This document shows, piece after piece, positions 11,123-22,852 of a DNA stretch of 39,370 nucleotides (position 1 is its first letter; each line of letters begins with the position of its first letter). The translations under genes and the position numbers were made by a program. The stretch is taken from positions 1-39,370 of the forward strand of contig BBXU01000705.1 in NCBI GenBank assembly GCA_001598975.1. The letters run 5' to 3'. This DNA comes from Parachlorella kessleri (lineage: Eukaryota > Chlorophyta > Trebouxiophyceae > Chlorellales > Chlorellaceae). The notes below the pieces were generated by a model that did not search any database, was not told the origin of the DNA, and saw nothing but the letters and a program-made list of their open reading frames with translations.

Positions 11123-13636
11123 ATGGCTACAGAGGAGCTTGATGACCGTCGACACGCGGCCCGACTGGCGCTAGAGGTGTGTCTCGGGGCATCCATTCGT
11201 GACAGCAAGCTGACAGGCAAAGCCTTAGCGAGTTGTGGAAGCAAATATTGCACCGTCGCAAGTACAGATGAGGTCCGAGGTGGTGCTTGGAGGTGAGGAC
11301 TTGGAGGCTCTATGGTATCTTCTGCAGCGGCATGCCTACGAGACGGCAGGCGGCCAGCTGCATATCAACTATGACGACTTCTCCCAGGTGAGAGTGCCCC
11401 CTCTCTTCCTGCAGCATCCACATAGGTCAACAGTGCTGTGGTCTGCGGTGCTGAGGTACACAAGCGTGGCAGTGCTCCTGCAGGTGGCGGCAGAGTGCCG
11501 GGAGTTGCTCGGGGCTCACACAGACACCTATTTCCAGGCAAGGCACTTGCGCCAGCGCCCCCCATTTCTGCAAAATCTGTAACCTTGCTTTGGCCACCAG
11601 TGCACCACAGTCCTTTTTGGCACTGCTCTTCGATTTGGAAGAAATCTTATTCAGACTGACGGGATGGGATGCATTGTCCATCAACCATCAGACTTGTGAG
11701 ACTACCAAAGTGCCATACTCATACCATCTTGCAGGCCTCTGTCTTCCTGCGGCTTGCCCGCGACGAGAATGGGGGAGTGCCTTTGCCCTCCCTTTTCCAG
11801 TATCTAGCTGCCCGGTCCAGGCAGCTTCATCTGGTAAGTCTCCGTGGAGGTTTCCAATCCCTGACATTGAGCTAAGGTGGCACCGCCCTCCTCCGGCTAC
11901 TCCAGTTAGCTGTAAGCCAGGAGGAGCCCCTAAGAATTGCCCTTCTTCTACAAAGCACTCGAAACTTCCCTCAAGCCCTTACAGCTTGGCCTGGCAGCCA
12001 AGCATGCTGTGCATGGTGTTCGGTGGTGCAGCGCACCCAGCTTGGCCTGTTGGACGATGCAAGCACCAGTTTGCTTGGGATGCACCAGCTGCACCAGTTC
12101 CTGCAGCAGCTGTGCCTGGAAGACGCACTGCGAGCAGCCGGTGTCGCCCTGCGGGACTGGGCCCTGGTGGCAGCACAGCGAGTGTGGCTACTTCATGGCA
12201 AGCGCAACAGGTCCGTGGCTGGATTGCTTATGTGCTGGTGCGCCTTCCGGCCTACTGCCAGGGCCTCCCCAGGCATGTTGAGCTGGATTCACTGAAAAGA
12301 CATGCATTACACACCCGGCGTGCTGCAGGCTGGCTATTAGGGACCTGGTTGCTAGCCCCCTGCTGGATGAGCTGCTGCGGACAGTGCAGCTGCTGGCGGA
12401 CACCCATGGCAAAGGAGGGGGCTCAAGACGCAGTACTGATGGCAGCGGGCCGTCTGCGGCGCCGCTTCTCGGCGGCGTGCACGGCTGGTTTGCGCCTGCC
12501 AACGTGGCCAGGCTGCGGCGGGGGTTTGCCGAGCTGGACTTGGACGGGGATGGGCTGCTCAGCCAGGAAGACTTTGCCAGGTGGGTGGTGGCCTGCGGTT
12601 GACGACATCATAGTGCATGCCTTGCTGAGCTGGAGAGGGATTCAAGGATAGGAAGGCTACCTACGATCCTGCCAGATGATGTAGGTAGTCTAGAAGGGAA
12701 ACCTGTGACTGTGTGTCGGGTGCAGGTTCAGTGAGGGCACCATGACCAGCTTTTTCATACAGCGCCTCTTCAGCCAGCATTGCAGCAGCAACAGCTCAAA
12801 TCAAAGCGGCAGCAGCAGGGCCGGACCTCCAGCCATGGACTTTCCGGCTTTTGTGCGGTTTGTGGCGGCATGGGAAGACAGAGAGCAACCAGCCTCGTTG
12901 AAATATTTCTTTCCTTTGTTGGACCTGCAAGGCAGAGGATATATAGACCAGGCAAGGGGATATGTCCTGCATGAAAAGCAGATGGCGAGCTGTTCTGTGC
13001 TTTGCTTTGTATTTAGCCTTCATAGCTTCAGCCCATCTTGATAGTTTTGGTGCAGCCGGAGTATGTGTATTGCACCGTACACATTGTGTGCTGCCAAGTT
13101 AACATGCCGAGTTTTGCTGGTGCAGCTGGACATATACACGCTGTTCAAGGAGGTGTTCCAGCTGTGGGTGGACCTGGGGCAGTACACAGGCACGTGGCCC
13201 TGCTGCTGCGCGGCACGCGCCTCCACCTTGTTGCCAGCTGGGAAGGCTCATGAAGTCATGCACGAAATCTGTGGGTCTGGAGGGCTGAATTGTGTAGTAG
13301 TTGGCAAGGCGCAGGTGGCATTTGTGGTGGCCTTTTACCACGACCTGTGTGGCCAGGTGGTGGGCCGTCTCAGAGTTGCCTGCGCACTTTTGTGTGTGAT
13401 GACATAATGCTAATATGCCCTGCTTGCACCCTGCAGACCTGCGGCCTGAGGATGTTGTGGCCGAGGTGACGGACCTCCTGCGCCCAGGCAACCCTACCAG
13501 GATCACCGTAGCAGACTTTCAGCACAGCAGGGCAGCAGGCACCGTGATCGGGGTGCTGGCGGACGTCAACCTGTTCTGGGAGTACGAAAACAGGGAGGCG
13601 CTGGCGCAGCAGGCGCAGGAGCAGGAGGGAGCTTGA
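11123..13636 (+). CDS. TON2: PP2A B''-type regulatory subunit, TON2/FASS/PPP2R3C family
   Basis: Nine exons: 11123-11176, 11229-11387, 11484-11537, 11735-11833, 12032-12210, 12329-12580, 12726-12951, 13126-13189 and 13437-13636, giving 428 aa. TON2/PPP2R3C proteins direct PP2A to microtubule or centrosomal sites, and in plants they organise the preprophase band. Matches run along the whole protein: EDLEALWYLLQRH, HINYDDFSQ, LAIRDLVASPLLDELL, the EF-hand loop DLDGDGLLSQED near residue 261, FSEGTMTSFFIQRLF, LKYFFPLLDLQGRGYID, and the family-specific end VLADVNLFWEYENREAL. The EF loop has Asp rather than Glu at position 12, and the second EF-like site (DLQGRG) is degenerate. The start is the first in-frame Met, and the N-terminus is shorter than in land plants, so an upstream exon is possible. 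Introns after 11537, 12951 and 13189 need GC donors (CAG|GC) to keep the frame. Confidence 0.92.
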
Positions 13637-14220
13637 CAGACCTGCAAAGGCGGGCGCGGCGGCTTGCTCAGGGCAGTTCTACGCGGCACCCGGCTACGGC
13701 GGGGCGGCAGGCCTGCCCGTCTTCGTTTTGTTTGTCAATTCAGGGCACTTGACCATCTGTGCAGCAGGCCCAGGAGCAGGAGAGGGGCTTCTCCAAGCCT
13801 GGTAGGGCGACAAGCGTATGAGGGAAGGGTGACTGGCCCAGCAGACCCAGGAAGGGGTTTGTGGGGAGCTGGCTGGCTAATTGCTTTCGCAGCTTGGGGG
13901 CCAGGCTTGGCGGCAGAGCAATGCGAGGGCGAGGTTTCCTCGCACTCTTTCTCTGCCTTCTGTAGAAAGGATGTCCTGTGGCAAGGGGCCCCCTGAGCAA
14001 TAATTTACAGAAGTGCAGAGGAGAGCAGCAAGCATCACCGTGCGCCTTGAGAGTTTCCTGGCGCAAGCAACGAATGTACAGCAAGCCTTGGGTTAGGCAA
14101 GCCGGGAAGGATGTCACAAAGCAGCGGCAAAAAGAAAGCACATGAGTGACCCCAGCGTCCATGCTCACAGAGGGGGTCCCATCAGTCTAGCATGAGCATG
14201 CATCATCAAGCGAGCGAGTT
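13637..14220. other. convergent 3' intergenic region
   Basis: TON2 on the plus strand and fibrillin on the minus strand end toward each other across about 0.58 kb. No gene was recognised. It contains the candidate polyadenylation signal for fibrillin listed separately. Confidence 0.6.
14005..14009 (-). promoter_or_regulatory. candidate TGTAA polyadenylation signal (fibrillin gene)
   Basis: TTACA on the plus strand reads TGTAA on the minus strand, about 212 bp past the fibrillin stop codon. TGTAA is the usual polyadenylation signal in chlorophycean algae. A five-base motif is weak evidence alone. Confidence 0.4.
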
Positions 14221-16217
14221 TCACAACAGCAGCACATCCTCCTCTTCCACCGCCACCGCCTCCCGCACCGCCTGCGCCTGCTGCCACTCTTGCTCCTGCA
14301 CCACCTCCTGCTGCCCGCTCTCACCCCCCTCCTCCTCCGCTTCCCTGCTGAAGATGAACGTGCCCTGCGCCCTACCGATGAGCAAGTCCTTGTCGAGGTA
14401 GGTCAGCAGGTAGTTGGTGCCGACAGGGCCTGGGCTGCTGCTGCTCACGGTCGGCAGCGGCACTCGTAGGGAGAGCTGCAGGCAGCAAGCTGGCACCAGC
14501 CTATGTCAGGACAAGAAACTCCAACTCCTAGGGCTGCCAGAGAGAGTCAACACGTACATCCAGGGGAGCCACTCCTTCGCATACACTCCACAATGTCTGC
14601 CACCCCCTCACTGACCAGCAGCCACGGGAAATGGAGGTCAGAGGGGGGGAGGAAATAGAGGGGGGGGAGGAAATCGAGAGAAGCGCCCCCACTCCTCCCC
14701 TTCCCTTGAGCACACATCATGTTTTCAACTAAGCGCACAGTGCGGACGGGACAGCCCAGCTACCGGCCCGCGACGAGCCAGCTACCGGAGGTTGGACTGT
14801 TCGCCAGGCACCCTGGAACACAGTTGCACTTGAGAACATCAGCTACAGCTTCTGCACCACAATGTCACAACTATGCCAAGCTCACAAGTCATCCCACCCC
14901 TCCATACTGGCCTGCTGCAGCTGCTGCAACGCCCACAGATTCCACCAACCCCGCGGCAGCATCGGGCTTGCCACAAAGTTCTGCAGCTCCGGGCTGAGAG
15001 CGACCTCCCCTAGCCGCGCGCTCTGGAAGCGCAGCGCGATGCTGCGCGCTGTGCGCGGCTCGTACCGCGCCTCCACCACAAACTGAAACCCCGCTCCCGC
15101 CAGGGGTGGCAGCCTGGCGGTGGCCTCGATGATGTTCTCAGCCTGGCCTTGCTCCAGGGAGGAGAAGCGCTGGTAGATGCGGCCGATGGAGAGCGGTGCC
15201 AGGGGCCCCAACGTCCTGGGCGGCCGAACCAGAGGCACCTGCATCAAAGACCAGGCAGGGTGCAGGGGTGTGTGTGCGCTGGTAGGCGCTGTGTGAGCCT
15301 GGAGATGCTTGTGAGGGTGGTACAACAGCCGTATGGGGTACGGCTGGCCGCCCTGGGAGGTTGACAAGAATGCAACAGGCCCGGCTTGAGGAACTAATAG
15401 CAGCACACCTACTGCCTACCACCTAGTGTGACACTCGCGTCATGCAAATTGAGGTGTCTAGTTGCACCCTGAGCCAGCCTGTGAGGGCGGGGAAGTGTGC
15501 CACATGGCAGCAGTGGAAGCTTTCGCACGGTTCCTTCATGACAAGCAATCATCAACAAATGCAGGTGCCCCACGCACCACGTCTGGTGCTGTGGTGTACA
15601 GAAGTCTCCACTTCCCCTCCAACAGGGCATAGTCCAGATCTGCCCCAGCCAGAGCCTCGACTGCCACCTGCAGCAGTCGAGTTTCTGGCCACTGAACACT
15701 CGAGCGCAATTTCTTACAGGCCTCCTCATACATACACAGGCAGGCGACGAAAGCTGAGCCATTCCCCCACGCGAACAACAGCCAATTAGCTACCCATGAC
15801 GTACCCAGTACATCACAACACATATCAGGACGGCATGCTAGACGCAAGGCTGATGATATGCAGCCCAGTGGGATGCTTATCACACCTGAGCCTCCTCCAC
15901 GGCGCCTCGATCGAGCCGTGTTGCTTCCCCGCCTCTCTCTGTCCCCTCAATACTCTTCAGCAGCCGCCGCTTGGCGAGCCACAAGTCAGCTGCATGCAGC
16001 AGTCAGCAAGCGGTCGGCAAAGGGCGGGGCTGCACTCCGGGCAAGCCTTGCAAAGCAGTTCTGGCAGCAGGAGAGGCAAGGCCTCAGGAGCCCAAGCACG
16101 CCTTGGAAACTTACAAGACCTTCCTTCAGGCGACCGAAAGGCTGCAAAGGTCTTCGTCACTTTCCTTGCAGGCCTGACTGGCCTGGCCTGCACTTGCAAG
16201 CTGAGCATGACCACCAT
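14221..16217 (-). CDS. fibrillin / plastid lipid-associated protein (PAP family)
   Basis: Five exons: 16115-16217, 15886-15989, 15578-15667, 14912-15238 and 14221-14475, giving 292 aa. Fibrillins are plastid lipid-binding proteins of plastoglobules and thylakoids. Exon 1 begins MVVMLSLQVQARPVRPARKV, a basic Ser/Arg/Pro-rich start typical of a transit peptide, and has a strong donor (GTAAGT). Family hallmarks follow: AKRRLLKSIEGTERG, then ALLEGKWRLLYTTAPDV, LAPLSIGRIYQRFSS, a beta-rich middle, and near the C-terminus TNYLLTYLDKDLLIGRAQG then TFIFSR. The tail is an acidic Glu/Gln-rich stretch ending at the stop at 14221-14223. The subgroup is not certain; the MLLGRA-like ending suggests one of the FBN groups that end in LLGRAVGG. 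The intron between exons 4 and 5 fits in phase 0 only with a GC donor (CAG|GCCAGT), so that junction is the least certain. Confidence 0.87.
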
Positions 16218-16424
16218 GACTGTCAGACTGAAGAGGGTCCTTGCGCCTTGCTTCAAAACGCGCCAACCCAGGTGAGGAGATAGAAGCAGCTTAGACAACG
16301 GACAACCAGCGAGTTTCCATGCTTGGCCACGTAGTCACCTTAGTCACCAGGACCCCCAAGGAGGACCACAGGACCCAGCCCCCTGCAACCATCTTGCTCC
16401 GGTGTCATCTTGCTTTTCGAAGCC
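16218..16424. promoter_or_regulatory. compact divergent promoter, fibrillin / DUF6816-like
   Basis: Only about 207 bp separate the fibrillin start (minus, 16217) from the DUF6816-like start (plus, 16425), so both 5' UTRs and core promoters must share this interval. No TATA box or other named element was recognised. Both products carry plastid transit-like N-termini, so co-regulation is a reasonable inference. Confidence 0.5.
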
Positions 16425-19400
16425 ATGTTATCAACGAGAGTCACCTGGGCGCTGCGGCAACAAGGAGATGCTCGATCACATCTTTCTGGCCTTGGCTTAC
16501 CAGGCAAGGCCAGCCTGCAGCGCCCCTCCTGGCGGTGGCGGTGCGCTAACAGGTCTAGTAGGGCGGTCGAATGGCCTTCTGAGGAGGAGGATAGAGAGGG
16601 ACCTACAATGGCACCTCCTCAGCTTAGGAGAGCCGCGGCTGGCCCACCATGCACTGCCGCAGCCCAGTCACACCTCCAACGCCGCGCCCTCCTGTCGCTG
16701 GCGGCTCTCACAGCACTGACAGACCTGTCCATGGTTGGCCCAGCCAAGGTGCGAACATTTCTCTTTGCTAGCCTTCTGAGCGTGCCTCGGGTGGGTCAGC
16801 CGCAACAGTGCACACAGTCAAGCATTGCAAAGGCCAGGAGCCATAAGTGAGGCTTGCGGAGGTTGAGAATGTTGCTTATGGCACGCTTCATCATGCTACA
16901 CACAGGTGCAAAAACTGCAAACCTTTGTAGATGTCAAGAGCTTACACTCTCTTTCACTCTGTGCACCCTGCCCTTGACGATGAGTTGGCTACACATCGGG
17001 TGTCGAGACTAGTCTAGTCTAGTCTAGTCTAACAGCGTACCGCCACCTGACCATGCTGCCATGAGTGCCCCTGGTGTTGGAACTGCAGGCCAGTAAGCTG
17101 CCGGAGGCAGTGGATCGGGGTTGGGCGGCGATAGGGGGCGGCCCTTCAGACCTTGTCTTCCCCCAGGACTTCCTGGGGACCTGGAATGTGGAGTCCGTGC
17201 TGACCAGCGTCGAGCTTCCACTAGGGCCAGAGTTTGTGCCGGACATGGCGGTGGGATAACGAGGCATACTGGCAGGCTGGCAGATTGCTTCGAAGAGCTA
17301 CTGATGTGCACATCAAGGCTTGGTCGGGTCAAGGCCCTGAGGTCCAGCGGCCGCGCGCAGTGTGGGTTGGACTACTTCAGCCTGTGAACAGCCCAAAAGC
17401 CACTACGCTTAGCAGCTCTCCAGCATCCAAGGCCGCTGTTGCGCACGACGTCTCATAGACAATGTGGTGCACAGTTTTACGGTTGTTGCATTGGGTGCAC
17501 GCTGCTTGCAGGTGGTGCAGCGTGCCCAGCGGGAGGATTTGAACCAGCGCATTCGCTACCAGGTGTGCTGACGGAAGGCGTTCCCTAGGCAGCGGAACAC
17601 CGTGGTCCCATCTGCTGGGGTGGGCCTGGTGTGATCATGCTCTGTCAGCATAGAAGCGCAGAACTACTATAGCTGACTGACAGGCACGGCCAGCCACCCT
17701 AACCACGCACCGGCAAGGCGCAGGTTGCTGGTTCCTTCGCAGGTTGCCTTCGTCCGAAACGGCCGTGGTGAGGTGGTTCCCGACAGGCGCTTCAACACAG
17801 GTGGGTGCCACATCTGGTGCCTTTTGGTTGGCACTTCCCGGAGAAGTGCAGTATTCGCTCAAGTCCTGCAACCCTTCCCTTCCGGCACATGAATTGTTTT
17901 TGCCAGTCCATCCCTGATGGCTGCATGGCTTGACAACTGCTTCTACAGCAGGCCATTCTTCAAGATGTTGCTCAAGTTTGTTGCTCAATGTCTGCTCCCT
18001 TGGGCTTAACAGGCTGCCAGAGTACCATGCCTTAGAGTCCGTTGTGTTTGGCTGCTCTTGCCCTCTGCAGCATCGCTCCTTCATACCTACACCGGGCAGG
18101 CGAATGCGGACGTGATGAAGCGGATCCAGTGGAATTTGGATGATCCCAATATGCTGCAGATACACCTACCAGGGGGCCTAGAGGTGCGAGTGTTGCTCAG
18201 TTCCCTACCGCAAGGCGCCTGCTGCTGCTCTGTCGGTCTAATAAATAACCTGATTCTCTTCTTGCCTCTGTTCTGGGCAAACTACTGGCACTGAGCCAGG
18301 GATTAGGTACACCAGGGTGGTGGATGCCAGCACTATTGCCCTGCCTCGCCGCCGTGCATGAGCCAGCAGCCCAGCTGTCCTGTTATCCAAAACCACCAGC
18401 AGGTTATGACCCGTGTGATGCGGCGGCTCGAGGAGCGACCCTCCCAGGACAGGCTGACCACGTCAGAATACTACGAGCAGATGATAGAGAGTCCCGAAAA
18501 GGCTACTCCGAGGGTAAGCCATGCAGGGTTGGAGGGACTCGCAGCGGAGCCTAGCGATTCAGGACTTCTTGGGTGTGGCTTAATCTTACAGCGACTAGGG
18601 ACGGCTTGCCAAGGACTGTGGCGGATGGATGCAGAAATTGCACCAGTTCCGGCTTTAGGGCCCTGTTGTGTGATGTATGGCTTACCAGCTCAGACAGGGG
18701 GGCAGGGAGGCTGTGGTCTTCGAAATGCTGGTGTTGAGGTTGAGGCTTTTGAGCCTTGGGACGTCTTTGCTGGAGTGCAAGCTGCACACTGGGTGACGTG
18801 CTTCTTCGCCAGTGCTTTACAGAAGGAGTATCCCTAATCGGGCGGCTTCAAGTGGGCTCTGGCTGGCAGTGGCTCACTGCGTCCCTTCAACCCTGCAGGC
18901 TTTTGGATTTTTGCATCGCATGTATCGCGTAGGATTGACTCTTGGCCGGGGCTGCAGGTGAAGGGGTCGCAGTGCTTCACCAAGTATCACTGGAGGAGCC
19001 CCGGCGCAGGAGACCAAGGACCCGTCATTGTGGCAACGCAGGTGGGCTGCATGGTCCTGCTGCTGTTCGGTGCTGCATGGGACCTCACTTACCAACAAAG
19101 TTGCACATTTTGCTGACCATATTTGGTTCTGCAGCCAGGTTCCTTCGGTAGCACCCTGTTGCAAGGCAGACGGCATCTGCTTTGGGAGTCATGTTGCGAT
19201 GTGTTGACTGGGGACTGCCATGAGTAATGGATTAGGTGACCCTTACGGGCATGACACCAGGCGCCCTGCATATGGATGGAGTCACATCATTGTCTGTCCA
19301 AGCTATGGGTCTTCCCCATGTGGCGTAGGTGGTATCAGACTACCTGACAGCCTTTGATGACCCCGGCTTGATGGTGCGCGCTGGCAGCAAGCCAGTAACC

Positions 19401-19484
19401 ATATACACCTACAAGATGGCGTTCTGGAAGGCGGGGCAGCGGACCGCCCAGCTCACCGCACAGGGCCCAGCGGCTGTGCATTGA
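16425..19484 (+). CDS. probable thylakoid-lumen protein, DUF6816-like
   Basis: Eight exons: 16425-16748, 17089-17250, 17512-17562, 17743-17800, 18071-18183, 18403-18513, 18958-19041 and 19329-19484, giving 352 aa with all phases consistent. The first 108 residues form a bipartite leader: a basic Ser/Arg-rich transit part starting MLSTRVTWALRQQG, then QRRALLSLAALTALTDL, a double-Arg hydrophobic segment as in Tat-type lumen signals. The mature part reads LPEAVDRGWAAIGGGPSDL, FLGTWNVESVLTSVELPLGP, VVQRAQREDLNQRIRYQ, VAFVRNGRGEVVPDRRFNT, then KGSQCFTKYHWRSP and IYTYKMAFWKAGQ. I associate this pattern with a function-unknown family found in plastids and cyanobacteria (DUF6816). That family name is from memory, but the gene structure is well supported. 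No catalytic motif was recognised. Confidence 0.75.
17006..17031. repeat. AGTCT pentanucleotide microsatellite
   Basis: About five tandem copies of AGTCT lie in the first intron of the DUF6816-like gene, roughly 60 bp upstream of its second exon. Confidence 0.9.
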
Positions 19485-20759
19485 TGGTGGGGAAGGTATT
19501 TGTTCTGCGTCCTTGGGGAGGCCAAGCTTCTCTCCATGGGGAATGGAGGGCATTGCCTCCCTCAGGGGACAGTACTTCAGTACTGCCTTTGGTTGCGTAA
19601 AGAGTCGCCCTTCATTATCAGTCGCTAGCTGTGTTGGCAGCTGCAACCGACAAGTATACCATCAGGGTTCAGTCTTGGTGGCAGGGGTGCAAATCAGGAT
19701 CTTGGTAAGAGGCATTGCGAGGGATGGACAGAGGTGTGTGCGTGCCTCGCTGAGTTAGCAGTGCTCCGCCAGGGAGCAAGCTCAGGCTTGTGAATAATGG
19801 CGTGACGGTGGTTTCGGTGATGGCGGCAAATTTGACGGATTGACTGTGATTAGCCGGGACTGTCAGGGCAGGTTGCAAGGTATACTGTAGCTTGCCGACT
19901 TTCAGGGCCATTGTCACTTCCTTGGTTTTGGTCAACACTCCCTCTTTGGAGTGGCTGTCCTGACAAGCAATTTCTGTGGTGTGGCATCCGGCCCCATCGT
20001 CCCAACAACAACACATTGGTACAGACTGCTGGACAACAAGCGCCCTGCTCCATATTCATGTGCAGGCAGGGCAAAATCAAGCCTGGGCTAGTTCCTATTA
20101 AGCTTACAATGTGTCTAGAGTGGTCACCACACAGCACTTGTTGAAAACGGAACGGCCAGGCGGGGCTGCAAGGGGAAACAGCCAGCAATGCTTGTACGAG
20201 ACTCTTGCTTGTCAAATCACTTGGTACCATTTTAGCGGGAGATGTTGGGGAGCGACCACGAGTACGAAACCCGGTTCCTGGTTTGTGGTTTCTTAGTAGA
20301 TAACGAGGGACAACACTCGTACCATGGAAGTACTACTCACTCACACGCTTCCAGCTGCCTAGTCCTTAATTTGGATGCATGTCAGAATAGGCCTCCCGCT
20401 TGCCAAAAAAACTTAAAACACATGGTATACACCTGCTCGTCGGGGAAACAAGTACCCCTCAGGTATGATACCTGGTGACTCCGAGTCAGATATGTAGGAA
20501 GGTAGGAAGCATCATGCATATGATATCAATGATACGGAGCATCCACCTAGTGTTGAATAGAACGATCTTCAACAGGGTAGCACACATGCAAACTCAAAAT
20601 TCTGCTGCGGCAGCAACCGATCGTGCACAGACATCAGAGCACATTTTCATTCCTTTGAGTGCCTGACTTTCCTGGAATATCACCCACATGCACTCATTCA
20701 TTCAGTTTTGTCACCAACGCAGGCCAGTAAGCCCTTGGCCCTGCCACACACCAATGCTG
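19485..20759. other. convergent 3' intergenic region
   Basis: About 1.27 kb lies between the ends of the DUF6816-like gene (plus) and the first membrane-protein gene (minus). A TTACA at 20104-20108 could serve the minus-strand gene. No coding, RNA or repeat signal was recognised, and base composition is more AT-rich near 20400-20700. Confidence 0.5.
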
Positions 20760-21867
20760 CTACCTGTCTGTGCTTCGTCTTCCGCTCCAAAGAGCATTAG
20801 TCACCCCGCCAGGTCCATTACTAAGGGAGGAGGACCCCTGCGCCCAGTCGCTATCTTGCCGAGCTAGAGTGACATCAAAGTCCGGTTGCACAACCACCAC
20901 TGGTGACTCTGGGGAAAGGCCGAGGCTGTTCTTGCGGCCTGGGCTGGCCACGTCGCCCTTCCCTTGGACGGCCTGTAGTGGGTTGACCACGATGACGGGG
21001 ATGAGGTAGTCCTCACGGCGCTGGGGGAGCGGGGGTTCTGCAGCACACAAGGATATCCTTCATGAGAGTCCTGGTGGCTGCCAGGCACATTGGATCGCAA
21101 GCAAGGGAAGTGCTCTCTACACCAGCTGTGGTCAACACAAGGTGCACAGAGGTTGCTAGAGGCATGAGGTGCGCATGGCGCCGGTTCCCGCTCTAAGCTA
21201 TTCGTGCCCACCCTCCGTCCCACTGAGAAACTATGCAATTAGAAAGGTGCTGGCTGCTTCAGCAGTCTTGCACTGCCAATAGAGAGCCACATGCGGTCAC
21301 TAGTGGTCTGCAGACGAACCACTACTGAGGCTGACCAACCTCCACATGACACGCTACCAGTTCTTGACCCACCCAGGCAGTTCCGCCCACCTTGCTGCTC
21401 CCTTCGTGAGGCAGCTGCTAGAAACCGCCGCCTGCTGCGCAGCTTGAGGCACAGCCAGGAGATGACGATGAAGCCAAAGGCCAGGAACACAAGGACGCCA
21501 GCCACACCCAGGAAGACAGCTGCAAAGAGGCCAGCAAGTGCTCTGTCATGCCAGGAACGGGTACTGTACAAACCTGACAAGGTGGGAAAGCAGTGACCAC
21601 ATGATAAGGACGAACACCGGGAGGTGAGCGGTACTGGTGGCCTGCCACCTCACTTGCTGTTGCCCCCGTCACCACCAGGGGATCCTTGGGAGGCTGGTTG
21701 GTGCTGTTGTGCTGCTGCAACAGGTTGCGCCGAAGAGTTAGGTGCGCAAACACTTCTACCCCGGGCTCTTGCCACAAGTCTTGAAGCTGAGCAACGTAGC
21801 CGGGCATGTCCCGGCGGTGCATGAAACAAGGGTTGCTGAGCACAAAGCTAGCTAGCACCGTGGACAT
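20760..21867 (-). CDS. putative single-pass membrane protein 1 (5' end uncertain)
   Basis: Exons are 21654-21867, 21391-21573 and 20760-21037, with matching phases. The first encodes an ectodomain piece reading DMPGYVAQLQDLWQEPGVEV then FAHLTLRRNL, with the N-glycosylation sequon NST. The second has a single transmembrane segment (LFAAVFLGVAGVLVFLAFGF) followed by a stop-transfer cluster KLRSRRR. The third is a cytosolic tail reading DYLIPVIVVNPL and then SPVVVVQPDFDVTLARQDSD, ending at 20760. No enzyme domain was recognised. The Met at 21867 directly follows a possible acceptor and has no signal peptide behind it, so further 5' exons with a signal sequence are likely. The gene upstream has the same layout and tail motif, which suggests paralogy. 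Confidence 0.5.
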
Positions 21868-22680
21868 ATGCTAAGTAGAGCGTCCGTTTCGAAAGGGGCA
21901 CTGCTAAAGGATAAAGAACCCCTAAACACGTGTCACATGAGTGGCAGAGCATGGCCAGCAGCCTTGGACGCCCATGGCTGGGGAAGAGTACATTAAGCGT
22001 CCAGACACGAGGTGGCCGCATGCGTTTCTGCCAGCTGTCAAGCCTCAGAGAGGGCCACAGTGTCTTGGGGGCAGCTTGTTGCTGCGAGGTACATGCACAT
22101 GTGCAAGCCTAATGTGGGGCTCTTTCTGGGGCCAGTCATACTAGAGCAGAGTCCGTCGCTGTATCCACATTGGCTGCCCAACCCAGAGGACATATCAGCT
22201 GTGCCAACTCGGCGGCAATTAACGTTTATTAGAACGCACTTGTGCTGCCTGAATTTAAAAATCGTGCTAGTCACTGTGCGAGGACAGCTAGTGCACTGGT
22301 GCTTGCTGCATGGGGCAGACAGACGATTTATGCAAATAACACATAACCCGATTGCACGATGCGCAACGGACACAAACTATGCGTCCAGACAAAGAATTGA
22401 GATGTGATGTACTGAGCTAATATGCAGGGTGCAGTTTCAGCAGTGAAACTGCGGCACTGGACAACACAAACACGCAATTATTGGGGGAAAAAGGCGTAGT
22501 ACTCGCAGCGAAGGCAAAAAGGTATATTCGAGACGAGAGCACCTCTTAAAGTTGTCAAGCATGGCCGTCTACTACTACTTGCATAGCATGTTCTGTTGCT
22601 TGCAGTTTCAGCTCACCAAGAACTCGCTAGAAGAATGACAAAGAGACCATGCCAAAGAGGGCCAGCAGCAAGCAGCAAGG
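21868..22680. other. stretch without a supported gene
   Basis: This is upstream of membrane gene 1 and downstream of membrane gene 2, both on the minus strand. Missing 5' exons of gene 1 may lie here, but none could be supported. It is relatively AT-rich near 22200-22560. Confidence 0.4.
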
Positions 22681-22685
22681 TTACA
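22681..22685 (-). promoter_or_regulatory. candidate TGTAA polyadenylation signal (membrane gene 2)
   Basis: TTACA on the plus strand is TGTAA in the minus-strand transcript, about 168 bp past the stop of membrane gene 2. Distance and strand fit chlorophycean usage. Confidence 0.4.
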
Positions 22686-22852
22686 ACAGGTGCTATGCCC
22701 CCGAGGCACGTACAGCCATATAAAATCCTATTATACAGTCCCACCGGTACACCCCTTATAATGCTATTAATGGGCACGATAGAAAGAATGCCGCAGCGCA
22801 TACCTACCCTACCTAGCAGTCAGCGTAGTCCAATAAGAGATCTCAGTGGCAT

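Noticed and set aside
11590..12651. Long open frame of 353 codons on the plus strand
   Set aside because: It runs through TON2 introns and is out of frame with the conserved TON2 exons; its protein is low-complexity Ala/Pro/Trp-rich without family resemblance.
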